From NCBI RefSeq assembly GCF_000429125.1, contig NZ_AUBG01000001.1, positions 248,001-312,000 of the forward strand: a stretch of DNA of 64,000 bases, read 5' to 3'. Every line of letters begins with the position of its first letter. The first letter of the stretch is position 1. Made by a program: the position numbers and the translations under genes. The stretch is from Aequorivita capsosiphonis DSM 23843. GTDB lineage: Bacteria; Bacteroidota; Bacteroidia; Flavobacteriales; Flavobacteriaceae. The notes under the pieces were generated by a model, which saw only the letters and a list, made by a program, of their open reading frames with translations, made no database searches and was not told the origin of the DNA. Below, piece by piece: positions 8,595 through 17,624 of this stretch.

Positions 8595-9737
8595 ATGAAA
8601 GTTTTGGTGCTTTATGATTATCCTCCTTCTCCTGGCGGCCTTGCAACTCAAGGCGATATGCTTTACAAAGGGCTAATGAATCTTGGTGTGGAAGCCAAAG
8701 CAGCACATTTTGAATCGGCTCAGGAAAAGGAATGGTATTACCGCTGGTTTGAACCTGATATTGTGGTGGGAGTAGGCTATTGGGGCCATACACCTCATAT
8801 TATTCTTCATCCTCAACGCTATGGTATTAGAGCAGTGCCCTGGCTGGTAGCCGATGGATATATTGCCAATTATCAGGAAGTCTTAAACGAACTGCCCCTT
8901 ATTTTGGTAACTTCAAATTGGGTGAAAGAGATGTATGTCCGGGATGGCATCAAACCCGATAATATTGAAGTACTTCCCGTAGGTTGTGATACTTCAGCTT
9001 TTATTCCTTTTGATAAAAATGACCCAAAAATTTTATCAGTTCGAGAATCCTTGGGGATTTCACCAGACCAGCTCATGATTTTGACCGTAGGTGGTGATGC
9101 CGCTTCAAAAGGAGCGCAGGAAGTAATGCAAGCACTCTCAATAATAGATACCAAAGCACCAGACTGGAAATACGTTTGTAAAGTATGGCCGCAACCACGA
9201 ACCAAAGTGCAAAATATGCTCGACCTGAAAATGGCAGAGTCTCTTGGTCTCGAAAAGAATATTACGTACGCCACCAACACTGTTTCACGAAACTTTATGC
9301 CTTATTTAATTGGTGCCTGCGATATTTATGCCGCACCTTCACGCCTTGAAGGCTTTGGAATGCCACAGGTAGAAGCTGGCGCATGCGGCAAACCTGTCAT
9401 TGGGATCAAAGCCATGGGTATGTTAGATACACTTATCCATAACAAAACTGCTTTTCTGGCAGAAGTAGCCAAAAAAATTGTTGTAGATGAAGTCGTTTTA
9501 GGTGAAGAATCGGGTTTTGAAAGCAGTCGAAAAGTGCGATTCGATACTCCTCGAATCGTTGATTACCGTGCCAACGTCCAGAATATTGCCACCTATATGC
9601 TCCGACTTATGGAAGATGAGGAACTTAGAGTTAAAATGGGAAAAGCAGGAAGAGAGCGAGCAGTAGAATATTTTGACAATACTGTTGTTACCAAAAGGTT
9701 TGTAAAAATAATCCAAGATAAGCTGGGGATAAATTAA
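8595..9737 (+). CDS. GT4-family glycosyltransferase
   Basis: Retaining GT-B glycosyltransferase of 380 residues with no signal peptide or membrane segment, so cytoplasmic. The N-terminal Rossmann domain starts MKVLVLYDYPPSPGGLATQ. The C-terminal nucleotide-sugar domain has TVGGDAASKGAQEVMQAL and the EX7E-type stretch APSRLEGFGMPQVEAGACGKPVI (~315-335), which is typical of GT4. It lacks the N-terminal signature of BshA. It lies nine bases after the PIG-L gene and 178 bases before nagB. Donor and acceptor are unknown; the deacetylase pairing suggests transfer of GlcNAc, and that is inference. Confidence 0.9.
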   Translation: MKVLVLYDYPPSPGGLATQGDMLYKGLMNLGVEAKAAHFESAQEKEWYYRWFEPDIVVGVGYWGHTPHIILHPQRYGIRAVPWLVADGYIANYQEVLNELPLILVTSNWVKEMYVRDGIKPDNIEVLPVGCDTSAFIPFDKNDPKILSVRESLGISPDQLMILTVGGDAASKGAQEVMQALSIIDTKAPDWKYVCKVWPQPRTKVQNMLDLKMAESLGLEKNITYATNTVSRNFMPYLIGACDIYAAPSRLEGFGMPQVEAGACGKPVIGIKAMGMLDTLIHNKTAFLAEVAKKIVVDEVVLGEESGFESSRKVRFDTPRIVDYRANVQNIATYMLRLMEDEELRVKMGKAGRERAVEYFDNTVVTKRFVKIIQDKLGIN

Positions 9738-9915
9738 TATAAGATGATTATCCATAGAGTTTCTTAGAAGTTTATATGACAAAAGACATATAACTCTATT
9801 AATTTCCATAAAAAAACATTCATTACTATTTTGACTTATGTCCGAGGTCTATGTTAGGATGATAAACGGATAAACATTTAATACAAATCGAGTCAACAAC
9901 TTAAATAAAGTAAGC

Positions 9916-10722
9916 ATGAGAGTTCTAATAAAACAAGACGAAAATAAGATCGCTCAGTGGACAGCCAATTATTTAATTAAAAAGATAAATGATTTCAATC
10001 CAACAATAAAAAAGCCCTTCGTTCTTGGATTACCAACAGGTTCGTCGCCAATTGCTACCTATAAGGAACTAATTAGGAGGAATAAAATAGGAGATATATC
10101 CTTTAAGCACATAATTACTTTCAATATGGACGAATACATTGGCATTCCTGAAAATCATCCCCAGAGCTATCATTCCTTTATGTATGAGAAGCTCTTCAAC
10201 CACATTGACATTCCTAGTGAAAACATAAATATTTTAAAAGGTAACGCATCCAATCTGGAAAAAGAATGTATTGAATATGAGAAGAAGATATTAAAATATG
10301 GAGGCATTGACATTTTTCTAGGAGGCATAGGTATGGATGGACATATCGCCTTTAACGAACCAGGGTCTTCACTGACTTCCAGAACCAGTATAAAAATACT
10401 TTGCTATGATACCATTCAAGCCAATTCTAGGTTTTTTGAAAATGATGCACACCAAGTACCTTCCGCAGCATTAACCGTTGGTGTTGGAACCATTATGGAC
10501 GCAAGAGAAGTGCTGGTCATTGTTAGTGGTTATAAGAAGGCAAGAGCATTAAAAGAGGTAGTAGAAGGCGCCGTAAACCACATGTGGCCTGCTTCTATGC
10601 TCCAAATGCATCCAAAATGCATCTTAGTTTGCGATGAACCCTCAACCTTGGAGTTCCAGGTTAAAACAGTAAAATATTTTAAAGATATCGAACGTATTTC
10701 CACGGATGGAAGTCCTCAGTAA
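9916..10722 (+). CDS. nagB: Glucosamine-6-phosphate deaminase
   Basis: Converts glucosamine 6-phosphate to fructose 6-phosphate and ammonia, or the reverse. It has 268 residues, the usual NagB length. Signatures are LGLPTGSSPIATYKEL (phosphate loop), the catalytic FNMDEYIGIP (~69-78) and LGGIGMDGHIAFNEPGS (~132-148, with the acid/base histidine). The ring-opening and allosteric regions look intact. It sits between the PIG-L/GT4 pair and the toroid hydrolase, suggesting supply or recycling of amino sugar for this island rather than general chitin catabolism. No nagA or transporter is adjacent. Confidence 0.93.
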   Translation: MRVLIKQDENKIAQWTANYLIKKINDFNPTIKKPFVLGLPTGSSPIATYKELIRRNKIGDISFKHIITFNMDEYIGIPENHPQSYHSFMYEKLFNHIDIPSENINILKGNASNLEKECIEYEKKILKYGGIDIFLGGIGMDGHIAFNEPGSSLTSRTSIKILCYDTIQANSRFFENDAHQVPSAALTVGVGTIMDAREVLVIVSGYKKARALKEVVEGAVNHMWPASMLQMHPKCILVCDEPSTLEFQVKTVKYFKDIERISTDGSPQ

Positions 10723-10741
10723 ACCCGATAAAAGAAACGCC

Positions 10742-11917
10742 ATGCCACTTGAAAAAGACAAACAGATTGAAGAAGCCAAGAAAGCTGCCATTGATGTGCT
10801 TTTGCACAATTCTCATGGAACTGTTGCAAATTTGCCCCGAACAGCAGGCTGGGGATATCCCGAACCCTATACCAGAGACTTATTAATATCAGTATTGGGA
10901 ATAGCCTCAAGTGGAAATGCAGAACTTATAAGTAGCGTAAAAAATGTTCTAATTACTCTTGCCGAAAATCAATCGGATAACGGGCAAGCACCGTCACTTG
11001 TGAATGATAAGAAAAACCGCGGTTCTAGCGATACCACACCACTATTTTTGATGGCAGTAGGTGTTTACAGAAACCTAACCAATGATCCAAATTTTCTAAA
11101 AACCGCAGTAGATAAAGCGCTTGTTTGGATGCAATACCAATGCCCTACCAGCCATTATTTAATAGCGCAACAACCAACAAGTGATTGGCGTGACGAACAG
11201 TGGGTGCTGGGTTATGGTCTTTTCGTAAACACTACAACATATAGCGCTCTCAAACTTTTAGGAGAAGAAAAACGAGCTAAAAACCTTGGCAATGCAATTC
11301 AACAACTAACTTATACTTCGGATAAACTGCATACTTGTGCGCACGAAGGGCTTGCAATTAAAGACAAACCTTATTTCGCATTATGGTCTTACAAAGTGTA
11401 CAGCAGCGAGCGGTTTGACTTATTAGGAAACAGCCTCGCAATTCTTTCTGGCTTGGCCTCGCCAGAAAAAGCTAAGAAAATGGTGAAATGGATAGAAAGC
11501 GAATGTGAATCAATGCATAAAACAAAGGAATTAGCGCTCGACCTTACACCCAATTTTTTTCCATTTATTCAACCTGAAGATGCGGATTGGTTACCGAGGT
11601 ATTCCGAATATAATAATCCTGGAGATTATCACAACGGTGGAATCTGGCCATTTATCAGCGGATTTTATATTGCAGCGCTCGTGGCATCCAAAGAATATGA
11701 TTTGGCAGAGAAAAAACTGCTCGCACTTACAAACCTCATCAAAAAAGGCGGGGACGATAAATTAGAGTTTAGCTTTAACGAATGGTATAAAGCCCAAACT
11801 GGAAAACCCATGGGGCAGGATTGGCAAACTTGGAGTGCCTCTAATTATTTGTACGCAACAGCCTGTGTTCAAGAAAGACGAACCCCGTTTTTTGAGGAGA
11901 TTCGGTCGAAATTATAA
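10742..11917 (+). CDS. (alpha/alpha)6-toroid glycoside hydrolase, GH100/amylo-alpha-1,6-glucosidase-like
   Basis: A 391-residue enzyme beginning MPLEKDKQIEEAKK; an upstream ATG at 10706 overlaps the end of nagB and is less likely. Visible family features are GWGYPEPYTRDLLISVLGIA (~30-50, containing the catalytic acid region), DWRDEQWVLGYG, FALWSYKVYSSERFDLLGNSLAIL and HNGGIWPFISGFYIAAL. GQDWQTWSASNYLYA comes near the end. This matches neutral/alkaline invertase (GH100) and glycogen-debranching C-terminal toroids. No signal peptide, so cytoplasmic. The substrate could be sucrose, a glucoside or an oligosaccharide of this island. It starts 19 bases after nagB, so likely in its operon. Confidence 0.85.
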   Translation: MPLEKDKQIEEAKKAAIDVLLHNSHGTVANLPRTAGWGYPEPYTRDLLISVLGIASSGNAELISSVKNVLITLAENQSDNGQAPSLVNDKKNRGSSDTTPLFLMAVGVYRNLTNDPNFLKTAVDKALVWMQYQCPTSHYLIAQQPTSDWRDEQWVLGYGLFVNTTTYSALKLLGEEKRAKNLGNAIQQLTYTSDKLHTCAHEGLAIKDKPYFALWSYKVYSSERFDLLGNSLAILSGLASPEKAKKMVKWIESECESMHKTKELALDLTPNFFPFIQPEDADWLPRYSEYNNPGDYHNGGIWPFISGFYIAALVASKEYDLAEKKLLALTNLIKKGGDDKLEFSFNEWYKAQTGKPMGQDWQTWSASNYLYATACVQERRTPFFEEIRSKL

Positions 11918-12285
11918 ATGTATAAAACATTAGCAAAATCAATTAACGTTGATATTAGTTTAAGATGATGAACGTTATTCATTAAATTCTTAACTCAAAG
12001 CAATATGTGAATTATGTAACTCTAACCTCCTTATCTTCAACTTTATTCACACATTATTCGATATCTTTATATGTTGTTTAATGCTATCTAAAAAGCAAAA
12101 GACACAGCAAAAATTAAGAAAAAGAGAATCGAAAATAGGTTTTTCCAAAAGTAAAACCTTCAATTTTACTTGGAATTTCTTTAAGTCTTAGCGTATTTAT
12201 ATAGAAAGTATATGCTTAAATCAAAAAATCGCTAATATTGAATCATTAAGCCAATTTTCACCAATCTCCTCTAAACCAACTAAAC
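11918..12285. other. Intergenic region upstream of GT4-toroid gene
   Basis: 368 AT-rich bases with no ORF of protein-like composition, no RNA gene and no long inverted repeat. The long gap implies that the downstream glycosyltransferase fusion has its own promoter. Confidence 0.5.
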
Positions 12286-14577
12286 ATGAAAATTGCTTTT
12301 GTAGCTACATATCCCCCACGAGAATGCGGAATAGGAACATTTACGCAAAGTCTCGCAAATGCGCTAAAGAATAAGGATGATGATGAAAATGAAATTATTG
12401 TTATCGCCATGCACGATAATCAAGAAAAATATGCATTTCCTCCTGAAGTAAAACTAACAATACATCAAGAGCGTCAAACCGATTATTTGAAAGCTGCTGA
12501 TTTTATAAATCGTAGTGGCGCAGAAGTTTGTATTCTTGAACATGAATTTGGTATTTTCGGAGGCCAAAGCGGTGTATATATTCTTCCACTGTTACATAGG
12601 TTGCAGATTCCATTGATTTCAACTTTACACACCATTCTTGAAACTCCCTCATACACCGAAAAGGCCATTTTAAAACAGATTTGTAAAATGTCTGATAAAT
12701 TGGTCGTGATGAGTTACAAAGCCATTCAATTTCTTAAAAATATCTACGACGTTCCTTCAGAAAAAATTGCTCGAATAGAACACGGAGTTCCCAATATTCA
12801 TTTTAATAAAGAGAAATCCAGAGCCGAATTGAAGTTTAGCGATAAAAAACTGCTTTTGACCTTTGGTTTCGTCGGGCGTAACAAAGGAATTGAAACAGTT
12901 ATTAAAGCCTTACCAAAAATAATTGAAAAGCATCCTGAAGTATTTTATGTAGTCTTGGGAAAAACACATCCGAACGTGCTCAGATCTGAGGGCGAAGAAT
13001 ACCGAAATTACCTTCAAGTGCTTATAAAAACATTAAAACTTGGCGATCATGTTCTTCTTCTTAATGAATTTATAGAAGAAAGGGAACTTTTTAAATATTT
13101 GGCGGCATCAGATATTTATATTACACCTTATGTTAATGAAGCTCAAATTACCAGTGGAACCCTTACGTATGCCATGGGTTCTGGTTGCGTTGTTGTTTCC
13201 ACACCATATTGGCATGCAGCAGAATTACTTACTGAAAACAAAGGCTGTCTTTTTGATTTTAGAGATGAAAATGCCTTGGCCAAAATCTTGAATAAATTAC
13301 TGGATAAGCCTGAAATGATGAAGACCATTCAGAAAAATGCGGAAGAATATGGACAAGACATCATCTGGCCAAAAATTGGACAGCGATACTTCGAACTTGC
13401 TGAACACTTGGTTTCTGAGCCTGCAAAACCAGAACCAAAAAAAGAAATGGACATCGACCTTCTGCTGTTGCCACCGTTTTCATTAGCGCATATTAAAAGA
13501 ATGACCGACGATACGGGGATTATTCAACACGCCAAATTTGGAATTCCCAATTTGAAAGAAGGCTATTGTCTTGACGATAATTCTCGGGCACTGCTTATGG
13601 TTTGTATGACTTATAAGCAGAAGAAGAGTGAAATCGCTTTAGAGTTGATGCCCATTTACCTCAGCTACATCCACTATATGCAAAATAAAGATGGCACCTT
13701 CCGGAATTTTCTAAGCTTTAACCGGAATTTTCTTGATGAAGTGGGCTCTGAAGATTCCTTCGGAAGAACGATTTGGGTACTAGGCTATCTTATGGGCCAC
13801 GCACCGAATGATGCGTATTACCAAACAGCAAAATTGGTTTTCTTTGATGCTTCACCCAATTTTGAGAAAATGAAATCTATCAGAGGAATAGCAAATACAA
13901 TGATTGGCATATGCTACTATCTGAAAACAAATCCAGATGACGGTGGCATGAAAATGTGCTTACTGAGAATGACGGATATCTTAGTGGTTCATTTCGAACA
14001 AAATCAATCGAAAAACTGGAACTGGTTTGAATCGCTTTTGGCTTATGATAATGGTATTTTACCACTTGCCTTACTTCATGCTTCACAGGTTTTGGAGAAC
14101 AAAAAAGCAAAAGACGTCGCCTTCGAAGCAATGCGTTTTCTTACTACGCACACCCTCAAAGATGGCTATCTGTCAGTAATTGGAAACAGACAGTGGTTTG
14201 TAAAAGATAAGGAACGCTCCATCTATGCGCAGCAACCCATTGATGCTATGGCGATGGTGCTTATGTATCACCAAGCTTTCGTTTTAACTGGACAAAGAGA
14301 ATACTTAGATAAACTGTTTACTTCCTTTATGTGGTTTTTGGGCGAAAATGATCTCCGGATGAATTTATACGATTTCGAGACAAAAGGATGTTGTGATGGT
14401 TTTGAGGATTATGGTGTAAACCGAAATCAGGGAGCCGAAAGTTCTTTAGCGTATCTCATTTCACACCTTACTGTTTTACAGGCGTATGAAGAATCTTATC
14501 ATTTTCGGGAATTAAGCGATTTAAGCAATTCAACCAACCATACACCAAAACACAGCGGGTTGGAGGTTGCTAAATAA
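12286..14577 (+). CDS. GT4 glycosyltransferase fused to C-terminal helical toroid domain
   Basis: A 763-residue two-domain protein. Residues 1-~385 are a GT-B transferase: VATYPPRECGIGTFTQSLA at the start, LEHEFGIFGGQSG, EHGVPNI, LTFGFVGRNKGIETVIKALP and YITPYVNEAQITSGTLTYAMGSGCVVVSTPY (in parts). After a KPEPKKEMDID linker, residues ~400-750 are helix-rich (DDNSRALLMVCMTYK, EDSFGRTIWVLGYLMGH, NWNWFESLLAYDNGILPLALLHAS, DGFEDYGVNRNQGAESSLAYL) and resemble an (alpha/alpha)n glycoside-processing fold. No signal peptide. Converges with the GH130 gene. The fusion suggests one protein that builds and trims or senses a chain. The product is unknown; mannosyl transfer is a guess from the GH130 neighbour. 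Confidence 0.88.
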   Translation: MKIAFVATYPPRECGIGTFTQSLANALKNKDDDENEIIVIAMHDNQEKYAFPPEVKLTIHQERQTDYLKAADFINRSGAEVCILEHEFGIFGGQSGVYILPLLHRLQIPLISTLHTILETPSYTEKAILKQICKMSDKLVVMSYKAIQFLKNIYDVPSEKIARIEHGVPNIHFNKEKSRAELKFSDKKLLLTFGFVGRNKGIETVIKALPKIIEKHPEVFYVVLGKTHPNVLRSEGEEYRNYLQVLIKTLKLGDHVLLLNEFIEERELFKYLAASDIYITPYVNEAQITSGTLTYAMGSGCVVVSTPYWHAAELLTENKGCLFDFRDENALAKILNKLLDKPEMMKTIQKNAEEYGQDIIWPKIGQRYFELAEHLVSEPAKPEPKKEMDIDLLLLPPFSLAHIKRMTDDTGIIQHAKFGIPNLKEGYCLDDNSRALLMVCMTYKQKKSEIALELMPIYLSYIHYMQNKDGTFRNFLSFNRNFLDEVGSEDSFGRTIWVLGYLMGHAPNDAYYQTAKLVFFDASPNFEKMKSIRGIANTMIGICYYLKTNPDDGGMKMCLLRMTDILVVHFEQNQSKNWNWFESLLAYDNGILPLALLHASQVLENKKAKDVAFEAMRFLTTHTLKDGYLSVIGNRQWFVKDKERSIYAQQPIDAMAMVLMYHQAFVLTGQREYLDKLFTSFMWFLGENDLRMNLYDFETKGCCDGFEDYGVNRNQGAESSLAYLISHLTVLQAYEESYHFRELSDLSNSTNHTPKHSGLEVAK

Positions 14578-14599
14578 GCCATCAGATTTTGTTCAGGCT

Positions 14600-14619
14600 C
14601 TTCTTGTAAAAACAAGAAG
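14600..14619. terminator. Hairpin between convergent GT4-toroid and GH130 genes
   Basis: Eight-base stem CTTCTTGT / ACAAGAAG with an AAAA loop, 23 bases after the stop of the plus-strand gene. There is no T-run after it, so terminator function is uncertain. A second, looser inverted pair, GTCCTCT (14648-14654) and AGAGGAC (14691-14697), follows. Confidence 0.4.
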
Positions 14620-14713
14620 TAGCATGAAAGACTTACTTAAACTTTACGTCCTCTGCGTTTCCAGCGGTAATTTATCTAACACAAAGACAAAGAGGACACA
14701 AAGTAAGCAGTTT

Positions 14714-16174
14714 CTAATTCTTCAGGCCTTCAAATAATGCATCCATTTCTACCACTGCATACGTGGTAGAATAATCTGAAACCGCATAAGGCAGAATTAG
14801 ATTGTTATTATGAATAATCGAGCCGCAAGAATATACTACATTTGGAACGTATCCTTCCCGTTCGTTTTCTATGGGCATAAGCAGAGGCTCTTCGAGTCGC
14901 CCAATTTCTTTAGTGGGGTCATCTAAGTCGAAAAGTGAGGCACCAATACAGTAGCGGCGCATGGGGCCAACTCCGTGCGTGATTATCAACCATCCTTTTT
15001 CAGTCCATAAAGGCGAGCCACAATTTCCTATCTTTGAAAACTCCCAAGGGTACTTTGGTTCCTGAAGCAGAATCGGATTATTCCAAAGTGTATTTCTATC
15101 AGAGAACATGATATAATTATTAACACCGTCTAATCTGGAGAGCATTGCATATTGTCCTTTTATTTTTCTGGGAAAAAGTGCCAAGTTTTTACCCAAAGCA
15201 CCTTTGCCGTGCAAAGGCATAATTCTAAATGTACAAAAATCACTCGTGGAAAGAAGTTTTGGTAAAATAGTGTGACCGTTATAAGCAGTATAGGTGGCGT
15301 AAAACTTAATGCATCCATCGTCATCTACAAAACGCACAAAACGGGCATCTTCTATTCCATTACTTTCCGATTCTGAAATTGGATAAATTACACGTTCACT
15401 AATATCTGAGTCATGTTCAAACTCAATATCATAATAAGAATCTACCAACCAAGTAATTTCTTCAAGAGCAAGTTTTTTTGCATCACTTATTTCTGAATCC
15501 TTCAGAATATTATTTACCGATTTTTTTAAGGTGATATATTCAAAATGATCCGGTAAATCATCTACAATAATATTAAAGTACTTTTCAGGAATGTTCATTT
15601 CTCTCATTTTTTTTACAAACCTTCCCTTGTGGTATGATTTTTTTTGAGAGATTTCTGCCACATCCATCGATTTTCCTATGCTCATCAAGTGTAAATCGTT
15701 ATTTTTATCAAGTATAGCTCTTCTGAATACGATTGAAGAGATATGCCCCTCACCAGTAGCTCTAAACGAAATAATAACGCGCTTTTCCCCTTCCTCTAAA
15801 TAAGTCTGATCTACATCGGGAATAATAGATGGGTTAAAAAACGCAGTCGATTCTAGGGAGTACTCCATGGTAAGGTAGGATCCGATAAGCAGTTTACGCT
15901 CACCAGATATATCATCAATATTAACATCCATTTGCTCAATTAAGCTCAGTGCATTGTTATAATGCTTGTTAAAGAGATGGGTAATATTACGATGCCGGTA
16001 TGCAAATTCTCTTAGGGTTTGTTCTAGGGCAATATGAACATCGCTTTCACTCATTGCAAAAACCAATGCTAGCATATCTTTTGTTGCCGATTCCCCATTC
16101 ATAAAATAGCGGGCCACTACCCTACTAGAATCGGGAAGAAATTTTAACTGTTTTCGTGTTACAGGAACTCTCAT
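14714..16174 (-). CDS. GH130-family glycoside phosphorylase, probably mannoside-acting
   Basis: A 486-residue protein starting at ATG 16174; an upstream TTG at 16183 is the only longer option. The C-terminal ~330 residues carry GH130 features: ATGEGHISSIVFRRA, GIEDARFVRFVDDDG (conserved E-D-A-R acid region), GNCGSPLWTEKGWLIITHGVGPMRRYCIGASLFDLDDP (in parts) and EGYVPNVVYSCGSII. GH130 enzymes phosphorolyse beta-mannosides. The first ~150 residues are an extra helical region not found in short GH130 enzymes. No signal peptide, so it should act on cytoplasmic oligosaccharide, releasing mannose 1-phosphate without spending ATP. Faces the GT4-toroid gene. Confidence 0.9.
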   Translation of the reverse strand: MRVPVTRKQLKFLPDSSRVVARYFMNGESATKDMLALVFAMSESDVHIALEQTLREFAYRHRNITHLFNKHYNNALSLIEQMDVNIDDISGERKLLIGSYLTMEYSLESTAFFNPSIIPDVDQTYLEEGEKRVIISFRATGEGHISSIVFRRAILDKNNDLHLMSIGKSMDVAEISQKKSYHKGRFVKKMREMNIPEKYFNIIVDDLPDHFEYITLKKSVNNILKDSEISDAKKLALEEITWLVDSYYDIEFEHDSDISERVIYPISESESNGIEDARFVRFVDDDGCIKFYATYTAYNGHTILPKLLSTSDFCTFRIMPLHGKGALGKNLALFPRKIKGQYAMLSRLDGVNNYIMFSDRNTLWNNPILLQEPKYPWEFSKIGNCGSPLWTEKGWLIITHGVGPMRRYCIGASLFDLDDPTKEIGRLEEPLLMPIENEREGYVPNVVYSCGSIIHNNNLILPYAVSDYSTTYAVVEMDALFEGLKN

Positions 16175-16183
16175 TTTATTCAA

Positions 16184-16928
16184 TTTAAGAAAAGTAAGGT
16201 ACGCTTAATAATAACCACACAAAAAATCGTAATGCTATAGTTTTGCTAAATTTTTTAACGTTAAAGGCGATAAAGCCTAAAAAGTAAATACCGAAGCATT
16301 AATTATTTCGTAATCTATACCTATTGCGCGTTATTTGGTTCTGAAAGATCATTGATATTTGGCATATAACTCAAACTCAAAGCTTGCCCTTGAGACTATA
16401 GATGAAAAAGAGGCACTTATCCATTGTTTGAGATACTTTCTGAGGAAGTAATTAAAGAAGACGTTCCATTAGCAATTCGGTATAAGAAGCTTCGTTAGCA
16501 CTTCCACCAGAAAACATTATCCCTACGGAAGTAACATAACTGCATTTATATGGACTTATGCTATTAAAAATAGTAATTAAAGATTCGCCTTCATTCTCAC
16601 ACAACAAAGACAAGCCAAACAAGGAATGCTAATTGTTTAAAAGCCAGGACAACCTCTATTTTAATCAACTCATTATCAATCATCCTATACTCAAAGCTAA
16701 GTAGTTTAGCAATCAAATTTTTTTAGCGACAAAAATTTTATTGAAACAATTAAAAACCAGATTCTTTACCAGTTAACTTTAATATTCCCTTAAAAACCCT
16801 GTGAATTACGCCCTTTTAATATAGTGGCTTTTGAATTAAAGTGAAAAACGAAAAATTACAGGCAGATTTAAACGGGGAAGATTCAAAAAATGAAAACTCA
16901 GCTGAGTGATCAATAATCTCTAATAAAA
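16184..16928. other. Long intergenic region with a possible gene remnant
   Basis: 745 bases between the divergent GH130 and SnoaL-like genes. Apart from the broken reading frame at 16452-16683 on the minus strand (listed separately) I see no intact gene, RNA or repeat. The sequence is AT-rich, with the island promoters presumably at its two ends. Confidence 0.5.
16452..16683 (-). pseudogene. Possible frameshifted small gene remnant, family not recognised
   Basis: From ATG 16683 the frame reads MIDNELIKIEVVLAFKQLAF and then stops. In the adjacent frame, an open stretch covering 16628 down to the TAA at 16452 reads GLSLLCENEGESLITIFNS, ISPYKCSYVTSVGIMFSGG and SANEASYTELLMERLL. Both parts look protein-like (mixed hydrophobic and charged, few low-complexity runs) and join after a single-base shift near 16610-16628, giving about 75 residues. 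I do not recognise the family. It may be a decayed gene or a chance open stretch. Confidence 0.3.
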
Positions 16929-17279
16929 ATGAACGCTTCAGAAGAATCAAAAGAAAAAGTCTTATTCTTTTTAGATGCCTTAAATAATGAGGATTATGAA
17001 GCTGCCAAAGAATGTCTCATTCCTGACTTTAAGTTTAAGGGACCACTGGGAAAAACCCAGGGAGCCGAAGAATATCTGAAACAGATGCGGAAAATCAAAT
17101 TTAAGTATAGCATTGTAAAAATATTTGCTCACGACGATGAGGTTTCAGTAATATATGATATTGAGATGGGATGCAAAGATGAAATAACTACTTGTGGCCT
17201 ATACCTTTTTAAAAATGGCAAGATTCGTTCCTTAAAGGTTTTTTATGATCCACGACCCGTTTTGCAAAATGCTAAATGA
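16929..17279 (+). CDS. SnoaL/NTF2-like domain protein
   Basis: A single small cone-shaped alpha+beta domain of 116 residues: helical start ASEESKEKVLFFLDALNNEDYEAAKECL, then DFKFKGPLGKTQGAEEYLKQMRKI, then a beta-rich end with VSVIYDIEMGC and CGLYLFKNGKIRSLKVFYDPRP. The order fits SnoaL-like polyketide cyclase/ketosteroid-isomerase folds, where ligand identity cannot be deduced. No signal peptide. It precedes a small coiled coil and cfa on the same strand and may belong to a stress-linked group. Confidence 0.85.
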   Translation: MNASEESKEKVLFFLDALNNEDYEAAKECLIPDFKFKGPLGKTQGAEEYLKQMRKIKFKYSIVKIFAHDDEVSVIYDIEMGCKDEITTCGLYLFKNGKIRSLKVFYDPRPVLQNAK

Positions 17280-17361
17280 CTCGATTCCAATGAGGGATTG
17301 ATAGAGTCGTGCCTAGCGCTGTTAAACAAAGAAAATATTTATTAACTATAAGTAAAATGTA

Positions 17362-17547
17362 ATGATACACGGAATTGAAGAACGCGAACAATTGAGGAGG
17401 CTCCACGATCGACATAAAAGATTGTCCTTGGAGGTTTTTGATAGAATAAACAGCAATGACGAGAAAAAAATAATTGAAGAAAGGAAAAGAAAGTTGGAAG
17501 AAGCGACCAGAGAACTTGAGGCTTTAATAAAAAAACTACACTCCTAA
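17362..17547 (+). CDS. Small charged coiled-coil protein
   Basis: 61 residues, almost entirely predicted helix, rich in Glu, Arg and Lys (EEREQLRRLHDRHKRLSLEVF, then KKIIEERKRKLEEATRELEALIKKLH in parts), with heptad-like leucine spacing. ATG start after TAAAATGTA context; 82 bases after the SnoaL-like gene and 77 bases before the chosen cfa start. Function unknown; the composition supports a real small protein. Confidence 0.6.
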   Translation: MIHGIEEREQLRRLHDRHKRLSLEVFDRINSNDEKKIIEERKRKLEEATRELEALIKKLHS

Positions 17548-17624
17548 AAAAAAGTAGAAATGGATCGATTCTCCAAGAATTTTTCTTGGGGTTTGCTCCA
17601 ATTGTGCTTAAAAATTCAGTTGAG

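Noticed and set aside
7908-9737. PIG-L and GT4 read as bshB/bshA of bacillithiol synthesis
   Set aside because: The glycosyltransferase lacks the BshA N-terminal signature, no BshC is nearby, and the sequences differ from BshA/BshB as I know them.
10706-10741. Longer N-terminus of the toroid hydrolase from ATG 10706
   Set aside because: It overlaps the last 17 bases of nagB and the extra residues are not family-like; ATG 10742 is preferred.
17586-17624. TTG start of cyclopropane synthase
   Set aside because: The added 13 residues do not match the family; ATG 17625 fits the alignment.
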